Below, one piece after another: positions 17,663 to 28,358 of a stretch of 64,000 nucleotides of DNA. Source of the stretch: Burkholderia sp. OK233 (lineage in GTDB: Bacteria > Pseudomonadota > Gammaproteobacteria > Burkholderiales > Burkholderiaceae). The notes beneath the pieces are model-generated. The model saw only the letters and a program-made list of their open reading frames with translations. It had not been told where the DNA came from and did not search any database. The first letter of the stretch is position 1. Each line of letters starts with the position of its first letter. The stretch spans positions 5,332,001 to 5,396,000 of the forward strand of contig NZ_OCSR01000001.1 in the NCBI RefSeq assembly GCF_900230185.1, given 5' to 3'. The translations under genes were made by a program, and so were the position numbers.

Positions 17663-18591
17663 CAGCGCCTTTCCTCCATCGCCTTCGCCTGCGCGTACTG
17701 GAAAAACGCCATCGGCACCAATAACAACAACACCATCGCACACGTCACGGCAGACGCCATCGGCCAATCGGCATTGTCGAAAAACTCATTCCACATCACG
17801 CGGCCAATCATCAGCGTGTTCGCGCCGCCGAGTAATTCCGGAATCACGTACTCGCCTACCGCCGGAATGAACACCAGCAAACACCCGGCAATGATGCCGT
17901 TCTTCGACAACGGCAAGGTAATCTGCCAGAACGCCCGCCACGGCTTCGCACCGAGATCGTAGGCGGCTTCCAGCAAGGTCATGTCCATCTTCACCAGATG
18001 CGCGTACAACGGCATCACGAGGAACGGCAGGTACGAATACACCATGCCGATATAAACCGCGGTGTTCGTGTGATACAACTCGATCGGCGTATGGATCAGC
18101 CCGGTCGACATCAGGAAGTTGTTCAGCAAACCGTTGTTCTTCAGGATCCCGATCCATGCATACACGCGAATCAGAAACGACGTCCAGAACGGCAGCATCA
18201 CCGCCATCATCAGCAAATTGCGACTCGCCGGATTCGATCGTGCAATGTAATACGCCATCGGATAACCGATCAGCAAGCACAGCAACGTGGATATCGCCGC
18301 CACCACCACCGAATTCACATAGGTCGCGAAATAGAGGCTGTCGGTCAGCAGAAACGCATAGTGCGACAGGTCCAGCGCGACGTGAATTACACCATCGGCG
18401 TACGTGGTGAGTTCGGTATAAGGCGGAATGCCAAGCTGCAAATCGGCAAAACTGATCTTCACGACCAGCAGGAACGGCACGAGGAAAAACAGCAGCAGCC
18501 AGATGAACGGCCCCGCCACCACCGCGGTGCGGCCAGTCAGATTGAAACGGCGCACCGGCCACGACGCCAGAGAACTGATCGAGCGCTTCAT
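17662..18591 (-). CDS. potH: Polyamine-type ABC transporter permease (PotH-like)
   Basis: A 309-residue permease of the PotB/PotH family: a cytoplasmic N-terminus, a first membrane segment GPFIWLLLFFLVPFLLVVKISFAD, further hydrophobic segments, and the EAA loop LLEAAYDLGAKPWRAFWQITLPLS. Start and stop overlap the neighbouring pot genes by 4 bases on each side (ATGA), showing tight translational coupling. It pairs with the PotI-like permease to form the translocation channel. Confidence 0.9.
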   Translation of the reverse strand: MKRSISSLASWPVRRFNLTGRTAVVAGPFIWLLLFFLVPFLLVVKISFADLQLGIPPYTELTTYADGVIHVALDLSHYAFLLTDSLYFATYVNSVVVAAISTLLCLLIGYPMAYYIARSNPASRNLLMMAVMLPFWTSFLIRVYAWIGILKNNGLLNNFLMSTGLIHTPIELYHTNTAVYIGMVYSYLPFLVMPLYAHLVKMDMTLLEAAYDLGAKPWRAFWQITLPLSKNGIIAGCLLVFIPAVGEYVIPELLGGANTLMIGRVMWNEFFDNADWPMASAVTCAMVLLLLVPMAFFQYAQAKAMEERR

Positions 18592-19757
18592 GACGTCAGC
18601 ACCACGCCGGCCGATGCGCTCCAGCGCACATACACTTCGTCGCTCCAGGTGGGCGGATCGATCTCGGTCAAGGCAAGGCTCGTCACGTTGGCGATCACCG
18701 TTTTGCCGGCGTCGAGTTTCACGTGGTAGAGCGAATAGCCGCCCATGTAGGCGATATTCGTCACCACGCCCTTGCCCCAGTTGTACGCACCCTCAGGCGG
18801 TTTGCGCGTGAGCGCGATGCGCTCGGGCCGCACGGAAATCGTCACCGGCATGCCGAGCGGCCCGGTGATGCCATGGCTCACGTAGAGACGTACCGGCAAG
18901 TCGGGGGTTTCGATGAACACGTGATCGGGTTCGTCTTCGACGACGTTGCCGTCGAACAGATTGGTCGAGCCGATGAACTCGGCCGAAAAACGGCTATTCG
19001 GATATTCGTACACTTCGTGCGGTGTGCCGAGCTGGACGATCTCGCCTTCGCTCATCACGGCAAGACGGTCCGCCATCGTCATCGCCTCTTCCTGGTCGTG
19101 CGTCACCATCATGCAGGTCACGCCGACCCTGTCGAGAATGTTGACCAGTTCGATCTGCGTGCGCTGACGGATCTGCTTGTCGAGCGCGGACATCGGTTCG
19201 TCGAGCAACAGCAGCTTCGGCCGCTTGACGAGCGAGCGCGCGAGCGCCGCACGCTGCTGCTGTCCCCCGGAGAGCTGATGCGGCTTGCGCTTCGCAAAAC
19301 GGCCCATCTGCACGAGATCGAGCGCGGTCTGCACGCGGTCTTTCAGTTCAGACTTCGACACACCTTCCTGCTTCAGGCCGAAGGCGACGTTGGCCTCGAC
19401 CGTCATGTGCGGAAACAGCGCGTATGACTGGAACATCATGTTGACCGGCCGGCGATAAGGCGGCAATTGCGCGAGGTCTTCGCCATCGATCAGTATCTTG
19501 CCCGACGTGATCGATTCGAGGCCGGCCAGCATGCGCAACAAGGTCGATTTGCCACAACCGGAACTGCCGAGCAGCGCGAACAGCTCGCCCTTTTTCACCG
19601 ACAGGTTGACCCCTTTGACCGCTGCGGTCTCGCCGAACTTCTTCACGATGTCGACGATCTGGACGAAATTCTCTGCTGCATCGCCTGCTTCGGCGTTCAG
19701 GCCCGGGGACGGCACGGCGGTCCCTGCCATCGCGCCTGACTGGTCGCTACTCATCAC
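18588..19757 (-). CDS. potG: Polyamine-type ABC transporter ATPase (PotG-like)
   Basis: A 389-residue ABC ATPase. Walker A is GSSGCGKST, the signature is LSGGQQQR, Walker B is LLLDEPMSALD, and the H-loop is VTHDQEEA. A C-terminal TOBE-like domain (about 290-389), containing ISVRPERIAL, is typical of the PotA/PotG subfamily. The N-terminal 25 residues are an unconserved extension. A hairpin separates it from the binding-protein gene. Confidence 0.92.
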   Translation of the reverse strand: MMSSDQSGAMAGTAVPSPGLNAEAGDAAENFVQIVDIVKKFGETAAVKGVNLSVKKGELFALLGSSGCGKSTLLRMLAGLESITSGKILIDGEDLAQLPPYRRPVNMMFQSYALFPHMTVEANVAFGLKQEGVSKSELKDRVQTALDLVQMGRFAKRKPHQLSGGQQQRAALARSLVKRPKLLLLDEPMSALDKQIRQRTQIELVNILDRVGVTCMMVTHDQEEAMTMADRLAVMSEGEIVQLGTPHEVYEYPNSRFSAEFIGSTNLFDGNVVEDEPDHVFIETPDLPVRLYVSHGITGPLGMPVTISVRPERIALTRKPPEGAYNWGKGVVTNIAYMGGYSLYHVKLDAGKTVIANVTSLALTEIDPPTWSDEVYVRWSASAGVVLTS

Positions 19758-19785
19758 AATGCTTTACTCCGGCGTTTGACGAACA

Positions 19786-19811
19786 AAGCCCCCGGTGGAC
19801 ACCGAGGGCTT
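19786..19811 (-). terminator. Intra-operon hairpin between potF and potG
   Basis: AAGCC-CCCGGT and ACCGAGGGCTT form a stem with a 4-base loop in the 89-bp gap between potF and potG; on the transcribed strand it is followed by TTTG. It probably acts as a partial terminator or 3' stabiliser so that the binding protein is made in excess over the membrane components. Confidence 0.65.
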
Positions 19812-19846
19812 CATGATGATACTTACCCGTTCACTCTGGCCGCGAG

Positions 19847-20947
19847 TCAGCGGCCGGACTTGAATTCAGTCCACAGCCGCGTTTGCAGCCGCTGGATTTC
19901 CGGCGGCAGCGGCTTCAGCAGGAACAGCGTCTTGATGACTTCAGGCGACGGGTACACGGCCGGGTCGTTCGCCACGTCCTTGTCCACATACTTGCGCGCT
20001 TCGAGGTTGGCGCTCGGATAGTAGACGGCGTTGGTGATCGCGGCGTGAACCTGCGGCGTTTCGATGTAGTTGATCCACTCGAGCGCGGCTTCCTTGTTCT
20101 TCGCGTCCTTCGGAATCGCCGTCACGTCGAACCACACCGGGGCGCCGCCCTTCGGAATGTAATACTCGATCTTATAGGCCTTCTTCGCCTCGACCGCGCG
20201 GTGCTTGGCGATCACAACGTCGCCCGACCAGCCGTACGCGAAGCACACGTCGCCGCCCACCAGATCGTTGATGTAACCCGAGGAGTTGAACTGCGTGATG
20301 TACGGGCGGATCTTCTTCATCATCTCGAGCGCGGCGCGGTAGTCGGCCGGGTTCGTGCTCATCGGATCGCGGCCGATGTAGTGCAGCGCGGCGGCGAACA
20401 TCTGGTCCGGCGCGTCGAGCACGGACACGCCGCAGGTCTTCAGCTTCGAAATGTTTTCCGGCTTGAAGAGGACGTCCCAGCTGTCGAGCGGCACGTTCTT
20501 GCCGAGGATCTGCTGCGCTTTGGTGACGTTGTAGCCGAGGCCGGTCGTGCCGTATGCCCAGGGTACCGTGTACTTGTTGCCCGGATCGGCGCCGGCCACG
20601 AGGGCCATCAGCGAGGGATCGAGGTACTTCAGGTTCGGCAGCTTCGATTTGTCGAGCGGCGCGAAGATGCCCGCGGCGATCTGCTTGCCAGCGTAGTTGC
20701 TGGTCGGCACGACGATGTCGTAACCGGAACTGCCGGTGAGGAGCTTGGCTTGCAGCGTGTCGTCGCTGTCGTAGTTGTCGTACTTGACCTGGACACCGGA
20801 CTGCTTGGTGAAGTTCGGAATGGTGTCCTTGGCGATGTAATCGGACCAGTTATACACGTTGAGCTGCGTGTCTTTCGCAGCAGCCGTCAACCACGGTGTC
20901 GCGCACAGAACCAGTGCCGCCACTTGTCCCACTACCCATCTTTTCAT
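19847..20947 (-). CDS. potF: Polyamine-type ABC transporter periplasmic binding protein (PotF-like)
   Basis: A 366-residue binding protein with a signal peptide (cleavage near AAA, about residue 22) and the family N-terminus LNVYNWSDYI, which is diagnostic for PotD/PotF proteins. Downstream blocks such as WAYGTTGLGYNV, DAPDQMFAAALHYIG and YGWSGDVVIA match the family order. I choose the ATG at 20947, which has GGAGAA upstream and begins the signal peptide; an in-frame start at 21085 would add 46 residues. Putrescine or spermidine is the likely ligand, but agmatine or GABA-related amines are possible. Confidence 0.9.
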   Translation of the reverse strand: MKRWVVGQVAALVLCATPWLTAAAKDTQLNVYNWSDYIAKDTIPNFTKQSGVQVKYDNYDSDDTLQAKLLTGSSGYDIVVPTSNYAGKQIAAGIFAPLDKSKLPNLKYLDPSLMALVAGADPGNKYTVPWAYGTTGLGYNVTKAQQILGKNVPLDSWDVLFKPENISKLKTCGVSVLDAPDQMFAAALHYIGRDPMSTNPADYRAALEMMKKIRPYITQFNSSGYINDLVGGDVCFAYGWSGDVVIAKHRAVEAKKAYKIEYYIPKGGAPVWFDVTAIPKDAKNKEAALEWINYIETPQVHAAITNAVYYPSANLEARKYVDKDVANDPAVYPSPEVIKTLFLLKPLPPEIQRLQTRLWTEFKSGR

Positions 20948-21463
20948 CCCGTTCTCCGATCCTGACCGGCCCGAGCCGGCTGTCTTCAACCACGCCGCGG
21001 CACACCGCACGCGGCTCCCCCGAAAAATCCGAAAACTACCATTAATTATTGCGCGCACCAAAAAAAATCCTGGGCTGTCGCGCAAACGGTACAGCGCAAG
21101 CCGCGCCGCTACAAAATGGGCGCAATTTTAGCGGGTTATCGGCGCGTGTCTACCCGAAAAAAACACCAGTGGCGGCCCCGGTGTTATCTCGTTGTCAAGT
21201 TGCGGCGGCCGCACCCCACCGGGTTCGCATCAAGGTGGCGGCCAGAGGCCGCTTTCCGTGAATCTTATGCCTTACAGCTAACCTTGATGCGAGCGTAAAC
21301 CACCCGTCGCGCCACGGTGCACAATAGCGCAGAGAACCTTGTAGACGGCGCGGCGCAAACCACGCGGGCATGCCTTGGCCCCTTGGCCTCACTGCGTAGG
21401 GTGCCGGGTTCGCTGCGGGCACGTCACTTGCAAACGGGTGCAGTCTTAAACCTCCAGGCGTCG
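20948..21463. promoter_or_regulatory. Divergent control region of potF and mntH
   Basis: This 516-bp spacer holds the promoters of two divergent transport genes. A perfect 12-bp inverted repeat (TCGCATCAAGGT at 21225-21236, ACCTTGATGCGA at 21281-21292, 44-bp spacing) lies on the mntH side. The yybP-ykoY manganese riboswitch was considered and not seen. Confidence 0.5.
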
Positions 21464-22768
21464 ATGAACACGAATCCGTCCGCGTTGCGACCTAACCGCC
21501 GCCGGCGTCTGCCGGACGACGGGCCGGCACGCCCCGCGCACTGGTTTTCGTTCGTCGGCGCGGGAGCCTTGATCGCGGTCGGCTATATCGATCCGGGCAA
21601 CTGGGCGACGGCGCTCGCCGCCGGCGCGGGCTACGGCTACCGGCTGCTGAGCATGGTGCTGCTGGCCAGCCTGATGGCGATGCTGCTGCAATGGCTGTCG
21701 TCACGCCTGGGTGTCGTAACCGGACGCGATCTTGCGCAGATCTGCCGCGAGCGCTCGAGCCGCCGCGTCACGCTGTTCCTGTGGCTGACCAGCGAGGTCG
21801 CGATCATCGCGTGCGACGTCGCTGAGGTGGTCGGCAGCGCCGTCGCGTTGCAATTGCTACTTGGCGTGTCGCTGACGGTCGGCGTGCTGATGTCGGCGGT
21901 CTGCACCTTCGCGCTGCTGGCTCTCCAGCAGGCAGGCGGCCGCCGGCTGGAGGCGGTGATTGCGGCGCTGATCGGCTTTGTCGGCCTGTGCTTCGTCGTC
22001 GAACTGGCGCTGGCGCAGCCCGACTGGCACGCCGCGCTGGCCGGCTCCGCGCCGAGCCTCGACCTGCTGCGCAACGTGGGCATGGTGTGGCTGGCGGCGG
22101 GTATCGTCGGCGCGACGGTGATGCCGCATAACCTGTATCTGCACTCCGCGCTCGTCAAACACCATGCCCCAGACGGCAGCGACACCCAGATCAGGGCCGC
22201 GTTGCAGGTCGTGAATCTGGACACGTTCGCCTCGCTGTCGTTTGCCTTCGTGATCAACGCGGCGTTGCTGATCGTAGCGGCTGCAGTGTTCTATGCGAGC
22301 GGCCATCGCGACGTCACTGATCTCGCCGATGCGCACCGGCTGATCGCCCCGCTCCTCGGCTCGCACTGGGCCGGCATCCTGTTCGCGGCGGCACTGCTCG
22401 CGTGCGGCCTGAGCGCGACTGTCACGGGCACGCTGGCCGGTCAGGCGGTGATGGAAGGTTTTCTGCGTCTGCGGTTACCGCGCTGGAAGCGCGCGCTGCT
22501 CACCCGGGCACTGGCGATCGGGCCCGCCCTCCTCGCGGTCGCGCTGTTCGGCCAGCACGGCTCCAATCAGCTGCTGGTGGCAAGCCAGGTGGTACTGAGC
22601 CTGCAACTGCCGCTCGCGGTCGCGCCGCTGATCCGCTACACGTCAGACGCCGGCCTGATGCACGGCTGGCACGTGCGCGGCGTGCCACTTGTGCTGGCCT
22701 GGCTGTCGGCGGCGTTCATCGTCGTGCTCAACGGCGCGTTGCTGTGGCAGTTGGCGTTCGGCGGATAA
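21464..22768 (+). CDS. mntH: NRAMP-type divalent metal transporter (MntH)
   Basis: A 434-residue proton-coupled Mn(II)/Fe(II) importer with about 11 membrane helices. The metal-binding motif of helix 1 is present (YIDPGNWAT), and helix 6 carries MPHNLYLHS, the second diagnostic motif. The start at 21464 gives a basic N-terminal tail before the first helix; upstream in-frame codons back to 21317 read as unstructured. It is divergent from the pot operon and followed at short distance by a DUF1289 gene. Confidence 0.93.
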   Translation: MNTNPSALRPNRRRRLPDDGPARPAHWFSFVGAGALIAVGYIDPGNWATALAAGAGYGYRLLSMVLLASLMAMLLQWLSSRLGVVTGRDLAQICRERSSRRVTLFLWLTSEVAIIACDVAEVVGSAVALQLLLGVSLTVGVLMSAVCTFALLALQQAGGRRLEAVIAALIGFVGLCFVVELALAQPDWHAALAGSAPSLDLLRNVGMVWLAAGIVGATVMPHNLYLHSALVKHHAPDGSDTQIRAALQVVNLDTFASLSFAFVINAALLIVAAAVFYASGHRDVTDLADAHRLIAPLLGSHWAGILFAAALLACGLSATVTGTLAGQAVMEGFLRLRLPRWKRALLTRALAIGPALLAVALFGQHGSNQLLVASQVVLSLQLPLAVAPLIRYTSDAGLMHGWHVRGVPLVLAWLSAAFIVVLNGALLWQLAFGG

Positions 22769-22832
22769 GGCAGGCTTGTTTGATCTATCGGTTAACATAG
22801 CGGAACTTTGCTTCTCCGCCCCAAGGTTTCCG

Positions 22833-23036
22833 ATGGTTTCGAATCTCCACGATCTTCCCGACAGCCCGTGCATCGGTGTCTGTTCCACGCTTTTCGACGA
22901 GGTCTGCAAAGGCTGCGGCCGCACCGCCACCGAAGTATCCAACTGGGTGTTCCTGAGCGACGAGGAAAAACGCGCGGTATGGGTACGCATCGAGCAGGAC
23001 GGCACCGCGATGCGTTTCAAGAACGACAAGCTATAG
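22833..23036 (+). CDS. DUF1289 family small cysteine-rich protein
   Basis: A 67-residue protein with the DUF1289 pattern: SPCIGVC near the N-terminus, then CKGCGRT and a following Trp and Asp/Glu-rich helix. The four cysteines suggest metal or iron-sulfur binding, but the family has no established function. The start at 22833 follows the mntH stop by 64 bases and a terminator follows. Confidence 0.85.
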   Translation: MVSNLHDLPDSPCIGVCSTLFDEVCKGCGRTATEVSNWVFLSDEEKRAVWVRIEQDGTAMRFKNDKL

Positions 23037-23113
23037 CCTCCCACGCGCCGTGCCCATCCGCATCGGCTCTCCTGCAAGAAAGCCCGTTTCCCGACTGGGA
23101 TCGCGGTTGCAAT

Positions 23114-23142
23114 AAAAAACGCCGGACATTCCGGCGTTTTTT
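23114..23142. terminator. Bidirectional rho-independent terminator
   Basis: AAAAAACGCCGG-ACATT-CCGGCGTTTTTT lies between the DUF1289 gene and the convergent ompW-like gene. It has A- and T-runs on both sides and can terminate both. Confidence 0.92.
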
Positions 23143-23174
23143 GCGTGACGAACGCAGATTCTCGAGTGTGGCAA

Positions 23175-23831
23175 TCAGAACCGCATACCGACACCCAAAC
23201 CGACCACCACCGGGTCGATATTCAGCCGGCCGAGCGACTGACCGCCAAGCGTTGCATCGGTGTGCATCCAGATCTTCTTGATGTCCGCATTGACGAACAG
23301 CGACCTGGTCACCTGCACGTCCACGCCTGCCTGCAACGCGGGACCGAAGCTATGGTTGGTGATCGAAATCGGCTGACCGCCAGCATTCAGGCCGTTGTTA
23401 TAGAACAACGTGTAGTTCAGACCCGCCCCGACGTACGGACGGATACGCCCCGCGTGGTTGAAGTGATATTGCAGCAGCAACGTGGGCGGTAACACGTTCA
23501 CACCGCCGAGATTGCCGAGACTCGACGTCAATTGATGCCGCGATGTGCCGAGAATCAGTTCGACGCCGAGGTAGTCGCGGATCATGTAGGTCAGATCCAG
23601 CTCCGGCACGATGGCGTTGTTGACGCCCACGTTGAGCGCCGAAAGCGACTGGCTGGTCTCCACGTTCGGCATGATGCTGATTGCGCGCAGACGCACCAGT
23701 ACGTCGCCGGCATGAATGCCGTTCATCTGGTCGTCGCCGGCAGCCTGCGCCGGCGACGCCAGCGCGCCCGCGCCTAGCAGGCACGTCGCGACGACAGCGG
23801 CCCTGATTCTGTTCCTGAGCAAGTGCTTCAT
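23175..23831 (-). CDS. OmpW family outer-membrane protein
   Basis: A 218-residue OmpW-family eight-stranded barrel. It has a signal peptide (cleavage near QAA, about residue 31), a GDVLVRLRAISI first strand, the LPPTLLLQYHF segment and the terminal aromatic residue in GLGVGMRF, needed for barrel insertion. OmpW/AlkL barrels pass small hydrophobic compounds across the outer membrane. A second, different OmpW-like gene is at 50436-51194. A GGGGAAG sequence precedes the start. Confidence 0.9.
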   Translation of the reverse strand: MKHLLRNRIRAAVVATCLLGAGALASPAQAAGDDQMNGIHAGDVLVRLRAISIMPNVETSQSLSALNVGVNNAIVPELDLTYMIRDYLGVELILGTSRHQLTSSLGNLGGVNVLPPTLLLQYHFNHAGRIRPYVGAGLNYTLFYNNGLNAGGQPISITNHSFGPALQAGVDVQVTRSLFVNADIKKIWMHTDATLGGQSLGRLNIDPVVVGLGVGMRF

Positions 23832-23900
23832 GTGCTTCCCCGAGTGTTGTTTGCGTGCGGGGATTGTCGAAGGTCCTGTCAGGTTTCACGTTGACCCGTA

Positions 23901-25090
23901 TCAACCCAGCGAGAACGCCCAACGACCTGCGACAGCGGGTCGCGTCGCACCGGTCAGGAGCAGTTCGATCAGGTCGTGGACGCTGCGGATGGCCGTGCCG
24001 AACGGCAAGGCTTCGCGGCCGCGAAAGAACAGACCATTGGCCACGTCGCCGCGCAATGCCGCGGCGAGTCTCGTGTCGATGCAGAAGTGGCCGAACTTCT
24101 CGACACCGTCGCGCCAGCCACACACGCTGAGGCATTCGAGCGCGGTCGGACAAACATGTTTGAGCGCGCCGACCTTCTCGCGGATTTCGTTTCGTGGCGC
24201 AGATAGCGCATCAGCCACGGTGTTTTTACGGCTCGCGCGGGCAGCCCCGTCACGCTGACAAATTCGACGATGTCGTCGGGCGTCGCTTCGGTCAATACAC
24301 GCTTGAAGTTCGGATGCGCGTCGCCTTCTTCGGTGACGGCGAACGGCGTGCCGAGCTGTACGCCGCTGGCGCCGGCGGTCAGCAGCTCGCGGACAGCTTC
24401 GTGACTATTGATGCCGCCCGCGACGATCAGGGGCACGTCTTTGCGACTCAAACCGAGCGACGCGAATACCGCATCGAGTTCCTCAAGCACGCGCAAGAAA
24501 TCGAAGCGCGGGTCGTCCAGGTCGGCGAGGTTGCTCACGCCGAGATGGCCACCTGCGTGGGCCGGATGTTCGATCACGACGGCGTCTGGCAAACGGCCCT
24601 TTTTGATCCACTTCTTAAGCACTAGTGCGACGCCGCGGCTATCCGACAGAATGGGGATCAGCGCGATGTCATGGCCCCGGGTCATGTCCGGCAAATCGAG
24701 CGGCAAGCCCGCGCCCATGACAATTGCGTCGGCGCCGTTTTCTGAGGCGACGCGCACGTAATCCGCTTGCGCGTTGACGGCTTTCATCACGTTGACGGCG
24801 ATCATGCCGCGGCCTTCGCTGAGTGCTTTGGCGGCGTGAATTTCACGAGCCAGTGCGGTGAGGTTCGCCTGTTCGAGCGTCGCCCGATCAGGGGATTGCC
24901 GACAGCGTTCGATCAGATCGTGATGATGATGGCGCAGGTCGATGCTGGCGATGGTGCCGAGTGCGCCCTCGCGGGCGACGCTGCCGGCCAGCCGGTGGGC
25001 CGAGATGCCGACGCCCATGCCGCCTTGCACGATCGGAAGCAGCGAGCGGCCGCGGATGACGAGTGGTGGGAAAGAGTGAGAGGTGAGCAT
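23901..25090 (-). pseudogene. Nitronate monooxygenase (2-nitropropane dioxygenase) family, frameshifted
   Basis: From the ATG at 25090 the frame encodes an FMN-dependent NMO/FabK-like TIM barrel: PIVQGGMGVGIS near residue 20, VIEHPAHAGGHLG mid-protein and GVQLGTPFAV near the end. After WLMRYLRHETK the family sequence moves to another frame, which continues as REKVGALKHVCPTALECL and ends at 23901 with RGREALPFGTAIRS. One extra T in the TTT at 24185-24187 (an A in the coding AAA run) would restore a single frame with HETKIREKV. As given, the protein ends about 70 residues later in nonsense at 23969. It may be a sequencing error or a recent inactivation. Confidence 0.78.
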
Positions 25091-25319
25091 TGACGACCCG
25101 ATGGATGGACTTTCGAAACGGTGATAATCGATCGTCGGGCGCGGCTTGCGTTGCTTTGGGTCAATGAGCCTGTTTGCCGGTCTGATTTTGCGTCTGGTTG
25201 GTTGACATTGGTCACTTCACGGTGAGATTGATGGTTCTTCCGTTGTGGCGCTTACGGGTCTGTGGGTCTGCGGCGTGCGGACGGACAAACCAGAGCGGGA
25301 TCGCAAGACGCCCACCATG

Positions 25320-25349
25320 AAAAAAGCCCGCTTCAAAGAAGCGGGCTCT
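25320..25349 (-). terminator. Rho-independent terminator after the ABC-F gene
   Basis: AGCCCGCTTC-AAA-GAAGCGGGCT forms a 10-bp stem with an A-run on the plus strand, giving a T-run on the transcribed strand, about 30 bases after the stop codon. The rest of 25091-25380 shows no feature. Confidence 0.92.
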
Positions 25350-25380
25350 GCTTGACGCTACATCGTGAAGCGAGTGGCGC

Positions 25381-26973
25381 TTACTGCACGCCCTGGCTTG
25401 TCAGGAACTCTTCATAGTTGCCGCCGAAGTCGTTCAGCGTGCCGTTGGTCTTCACTTCAATGATCCGGTTTGCAAGACCGCTCACGAACTCACGGTCGTG
25501 CGACACGAAGATCAGCGTGCCTTCGTACTTGTCGAGCGCGATCTGCAGCGATTCGATCGACTCCATGTCCATGTGGTTGGTCGGCTCGTCCATCAGCAAC
25601 ACGTTGTGACGGCCCAGCATCAACTTGCCCCAGATCATGCGGCCCTTCTCACCACCGGAGAGCACCTTGACCGACTTGCGGATGTCGTCGGCATTGAACA
25701 GCAGACGGCCGAGCGTGCCGCGCACCATCTGCTCGTCGTCGCCTTCCTGGCGGTAGCCGTCGATCCAGTCCATCAGCGTAACGTCGGTCGGAAACTCTTC
25801 ATACGTATCCTGCGGCATGTAACCGACGTTCGCGTTTTCCGCCCACTTCACGGTACCGTGATCGAGCGTGAGCCTGCCGAGCAGCGAGCGCAGAAGCGTG
25901 GTCTTACCCGCGCCGTTCTCGCCGATGATCGCGATACGCTCGCCCGGCTGCACGCTGACGCTGAAGTCGTTGAAGATCTGGCGCTCGTACTTCTTCGCGA
26001 TCTTGTCGGCCACCACCGCAATGTTATGCAGCTTCTTCTCGTACTCGAAGCGGATGAACGGATTCTGCCGCGACGAAGGTTTGAATTCCTCGATCTTGAT
26101 CTTGTCGATCATCTTCAGACGGCTGGTGGCCTGACGCGCCTTCGACTTGTTCGCCGAGAAGCGGCGCACGAAGTCCTGCAGGTCGGCGACCCGTTCCTTC
26201 GCCTTGGCGTTGGCATTCTGCTGACGCTCGCGCGCCTGCGCGCTGGCCAGCATGTAGTCGTCGTAATTGCCCGGATAGACCTTCAGCGTGCCGAAGTCCA
26301 TGTCGGCCATGTGCGTGCAGACCTGGTTCAGAAAGTGACGATCGTGCGAGATGATGATCATCGTCGAGTTGTACTGGTTGAGCACGTCTTCCAGCCAACG
26401 GATCGAGTTGATGTCCAGGTTGTTGGTCGGCTCGTCCAGCAGCAGCACGTCCGGCTTCGAGAACAGCGCCTGCGCGAGCAGCACTCGCAGTTTCCAGCCC
26501 GGTGCGACATTGCTCATCGGGCCATTGTGGTCTTCGATCGCGATGCCGATGCCGAGCAGCAGCTCGCCCGCGCGCGCTTCGGCGGTGTAGCCGTCGTACT
26601 CCGCGAACTTCGCTTCGAGTTCGGCGGCGTGCATGTAGTCGTCGTCAGTCGCGTCCGGGTTCGCGTAGATCGCGTCGCGCTCGGTCATCGCGGCCCACAT
26701 TTCGGCGTGCCCCATCATCACGACGTCGAGCACACGCACTTCTTCGTACGCGAACTGATCCTGACGCAGCTTGCCGAGGCGCACATTCGGTTCGAGCATC
26801 ACGTTGCCGGAGCTCGGTTCCAGATCGCTGCCCAGGATCTTCATGAAGGTAGACTTGCCGCAGCCATTCGCACCAATCAGGCCATAGCGGTTCCCTCCCC
26901 CGAATTTGGCCGAGATGTTCTCGAAGAGGGGCTTTGGCCCGAATTGCATGGTGATATTGGCGGTAGACAGCAC
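25381..26973 (-). CDS. ybiT: ABC-F family ribosome-associated ATPase, YbiT type
   Basis: A 530-residue soluble protein with two ABC domains and no membrane segments. The first Walker A is GANGCGKST and its Walker B is LLLDEPTNNLD; the second Walker A is GENGAGKTT with LLMDEPTNHMD. A charged linker of about 80 residues (the P-site tRNA-interaction motif region) joins them. The N-terminus STANITMQFGPKPLFENIS aligns with E. coli YbiT, also 530 residues, which supports the GTG start at 26973 (AAAGGA upstream) over an ATG at 27006. ABC-F proteins act on the ribosome in translation; the precise role of YbiT is not settled. Confidence 0.92.
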   Translation of the reverse strand: MLSTANITMQFGPKPLFENISAKFGGGNRYGLIGANGCGKSTFMKILGSDLEPSSGNVMLEPNVRLGKLRQDQFAYEEVRVLDVVMMGHAEMWAAMTERDAIYANPDATDDDYMHAAELEAKFAEYDGYTAEARAGELLLGIGIAIEDHNGPMSNVAPGWKLRVLLAQALFSKPDVLLLDEPTNNLDINSIRWLEDVLNQYNSTMIIISHDRHFLNQVCTHMADMDFGTLKVYPGNYDDYMLASAQARERQQNANAKAKERVADLQDFVRRFSANKSKARQATSRLKMIDKIKIEEFKPSSRQNPFIRFEYEKKLHNIAVVADKIAKKYERQIFNDFSVSVQPGERIAIIGENGAGKTTLLRSLLGRLTLDHGTVKWAENANVGYMPQDTYEEFPTDVTLMDWIDGYRQEGDDEQMVRGTLGRLLFNADDIRKSVKVLSGGEKGRMIWGKLMLGRHNVLLMDEPTNHMDMESIESLQIALDKYEGTLIFVSHDREFVSGLANRIIEVKTNGTLNDFGGNYEEFLTSQGVQ

Positions 26974-27109
26974 GGCGCGTCCTTTGAATGTGATATCGGC
27001 GAACAACCCAATATTTTAGCAGGTTATCGCGAAATCGCCCCACGCGAGCACCGTGCTCGTGCGTTTCGACGCCGCTTTCACCCCCGGTTCGCGCCTCCCC
27101 GCGTGCCGT

Positions 27110-28189
<1,080 letters not shown>

Positions 28190-28358
28190 GCCTCGTCAGG
28201 TTTCAGATTGAGTTGCGCGGACATCATAACGGCCGCGCCTCGCCGCGGCATATCGGGCACGCGATGTGCGGGATGACTTGCCCATACGAGCGACGTCAAC
28301 GGCGATCCATTGCCTATACTTTTTTTTGCACACCAACGAAGCTCAAAGGAGGAAGTTC

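Noticed and set aside
20948..21463. yybP-ykoY manganese riboswitch before mntH
   Set aside because: The conserved internal-loop motifs of that class were not found.
24185..24195. Programmed -1 frameshift in the nitronate monooxygenase gene
   Set aside because: No canonical X-XXY-YYZ heptamer in the right phase and no downstream pseudoknot noticed; a single-base homopolymer loss is simpler.
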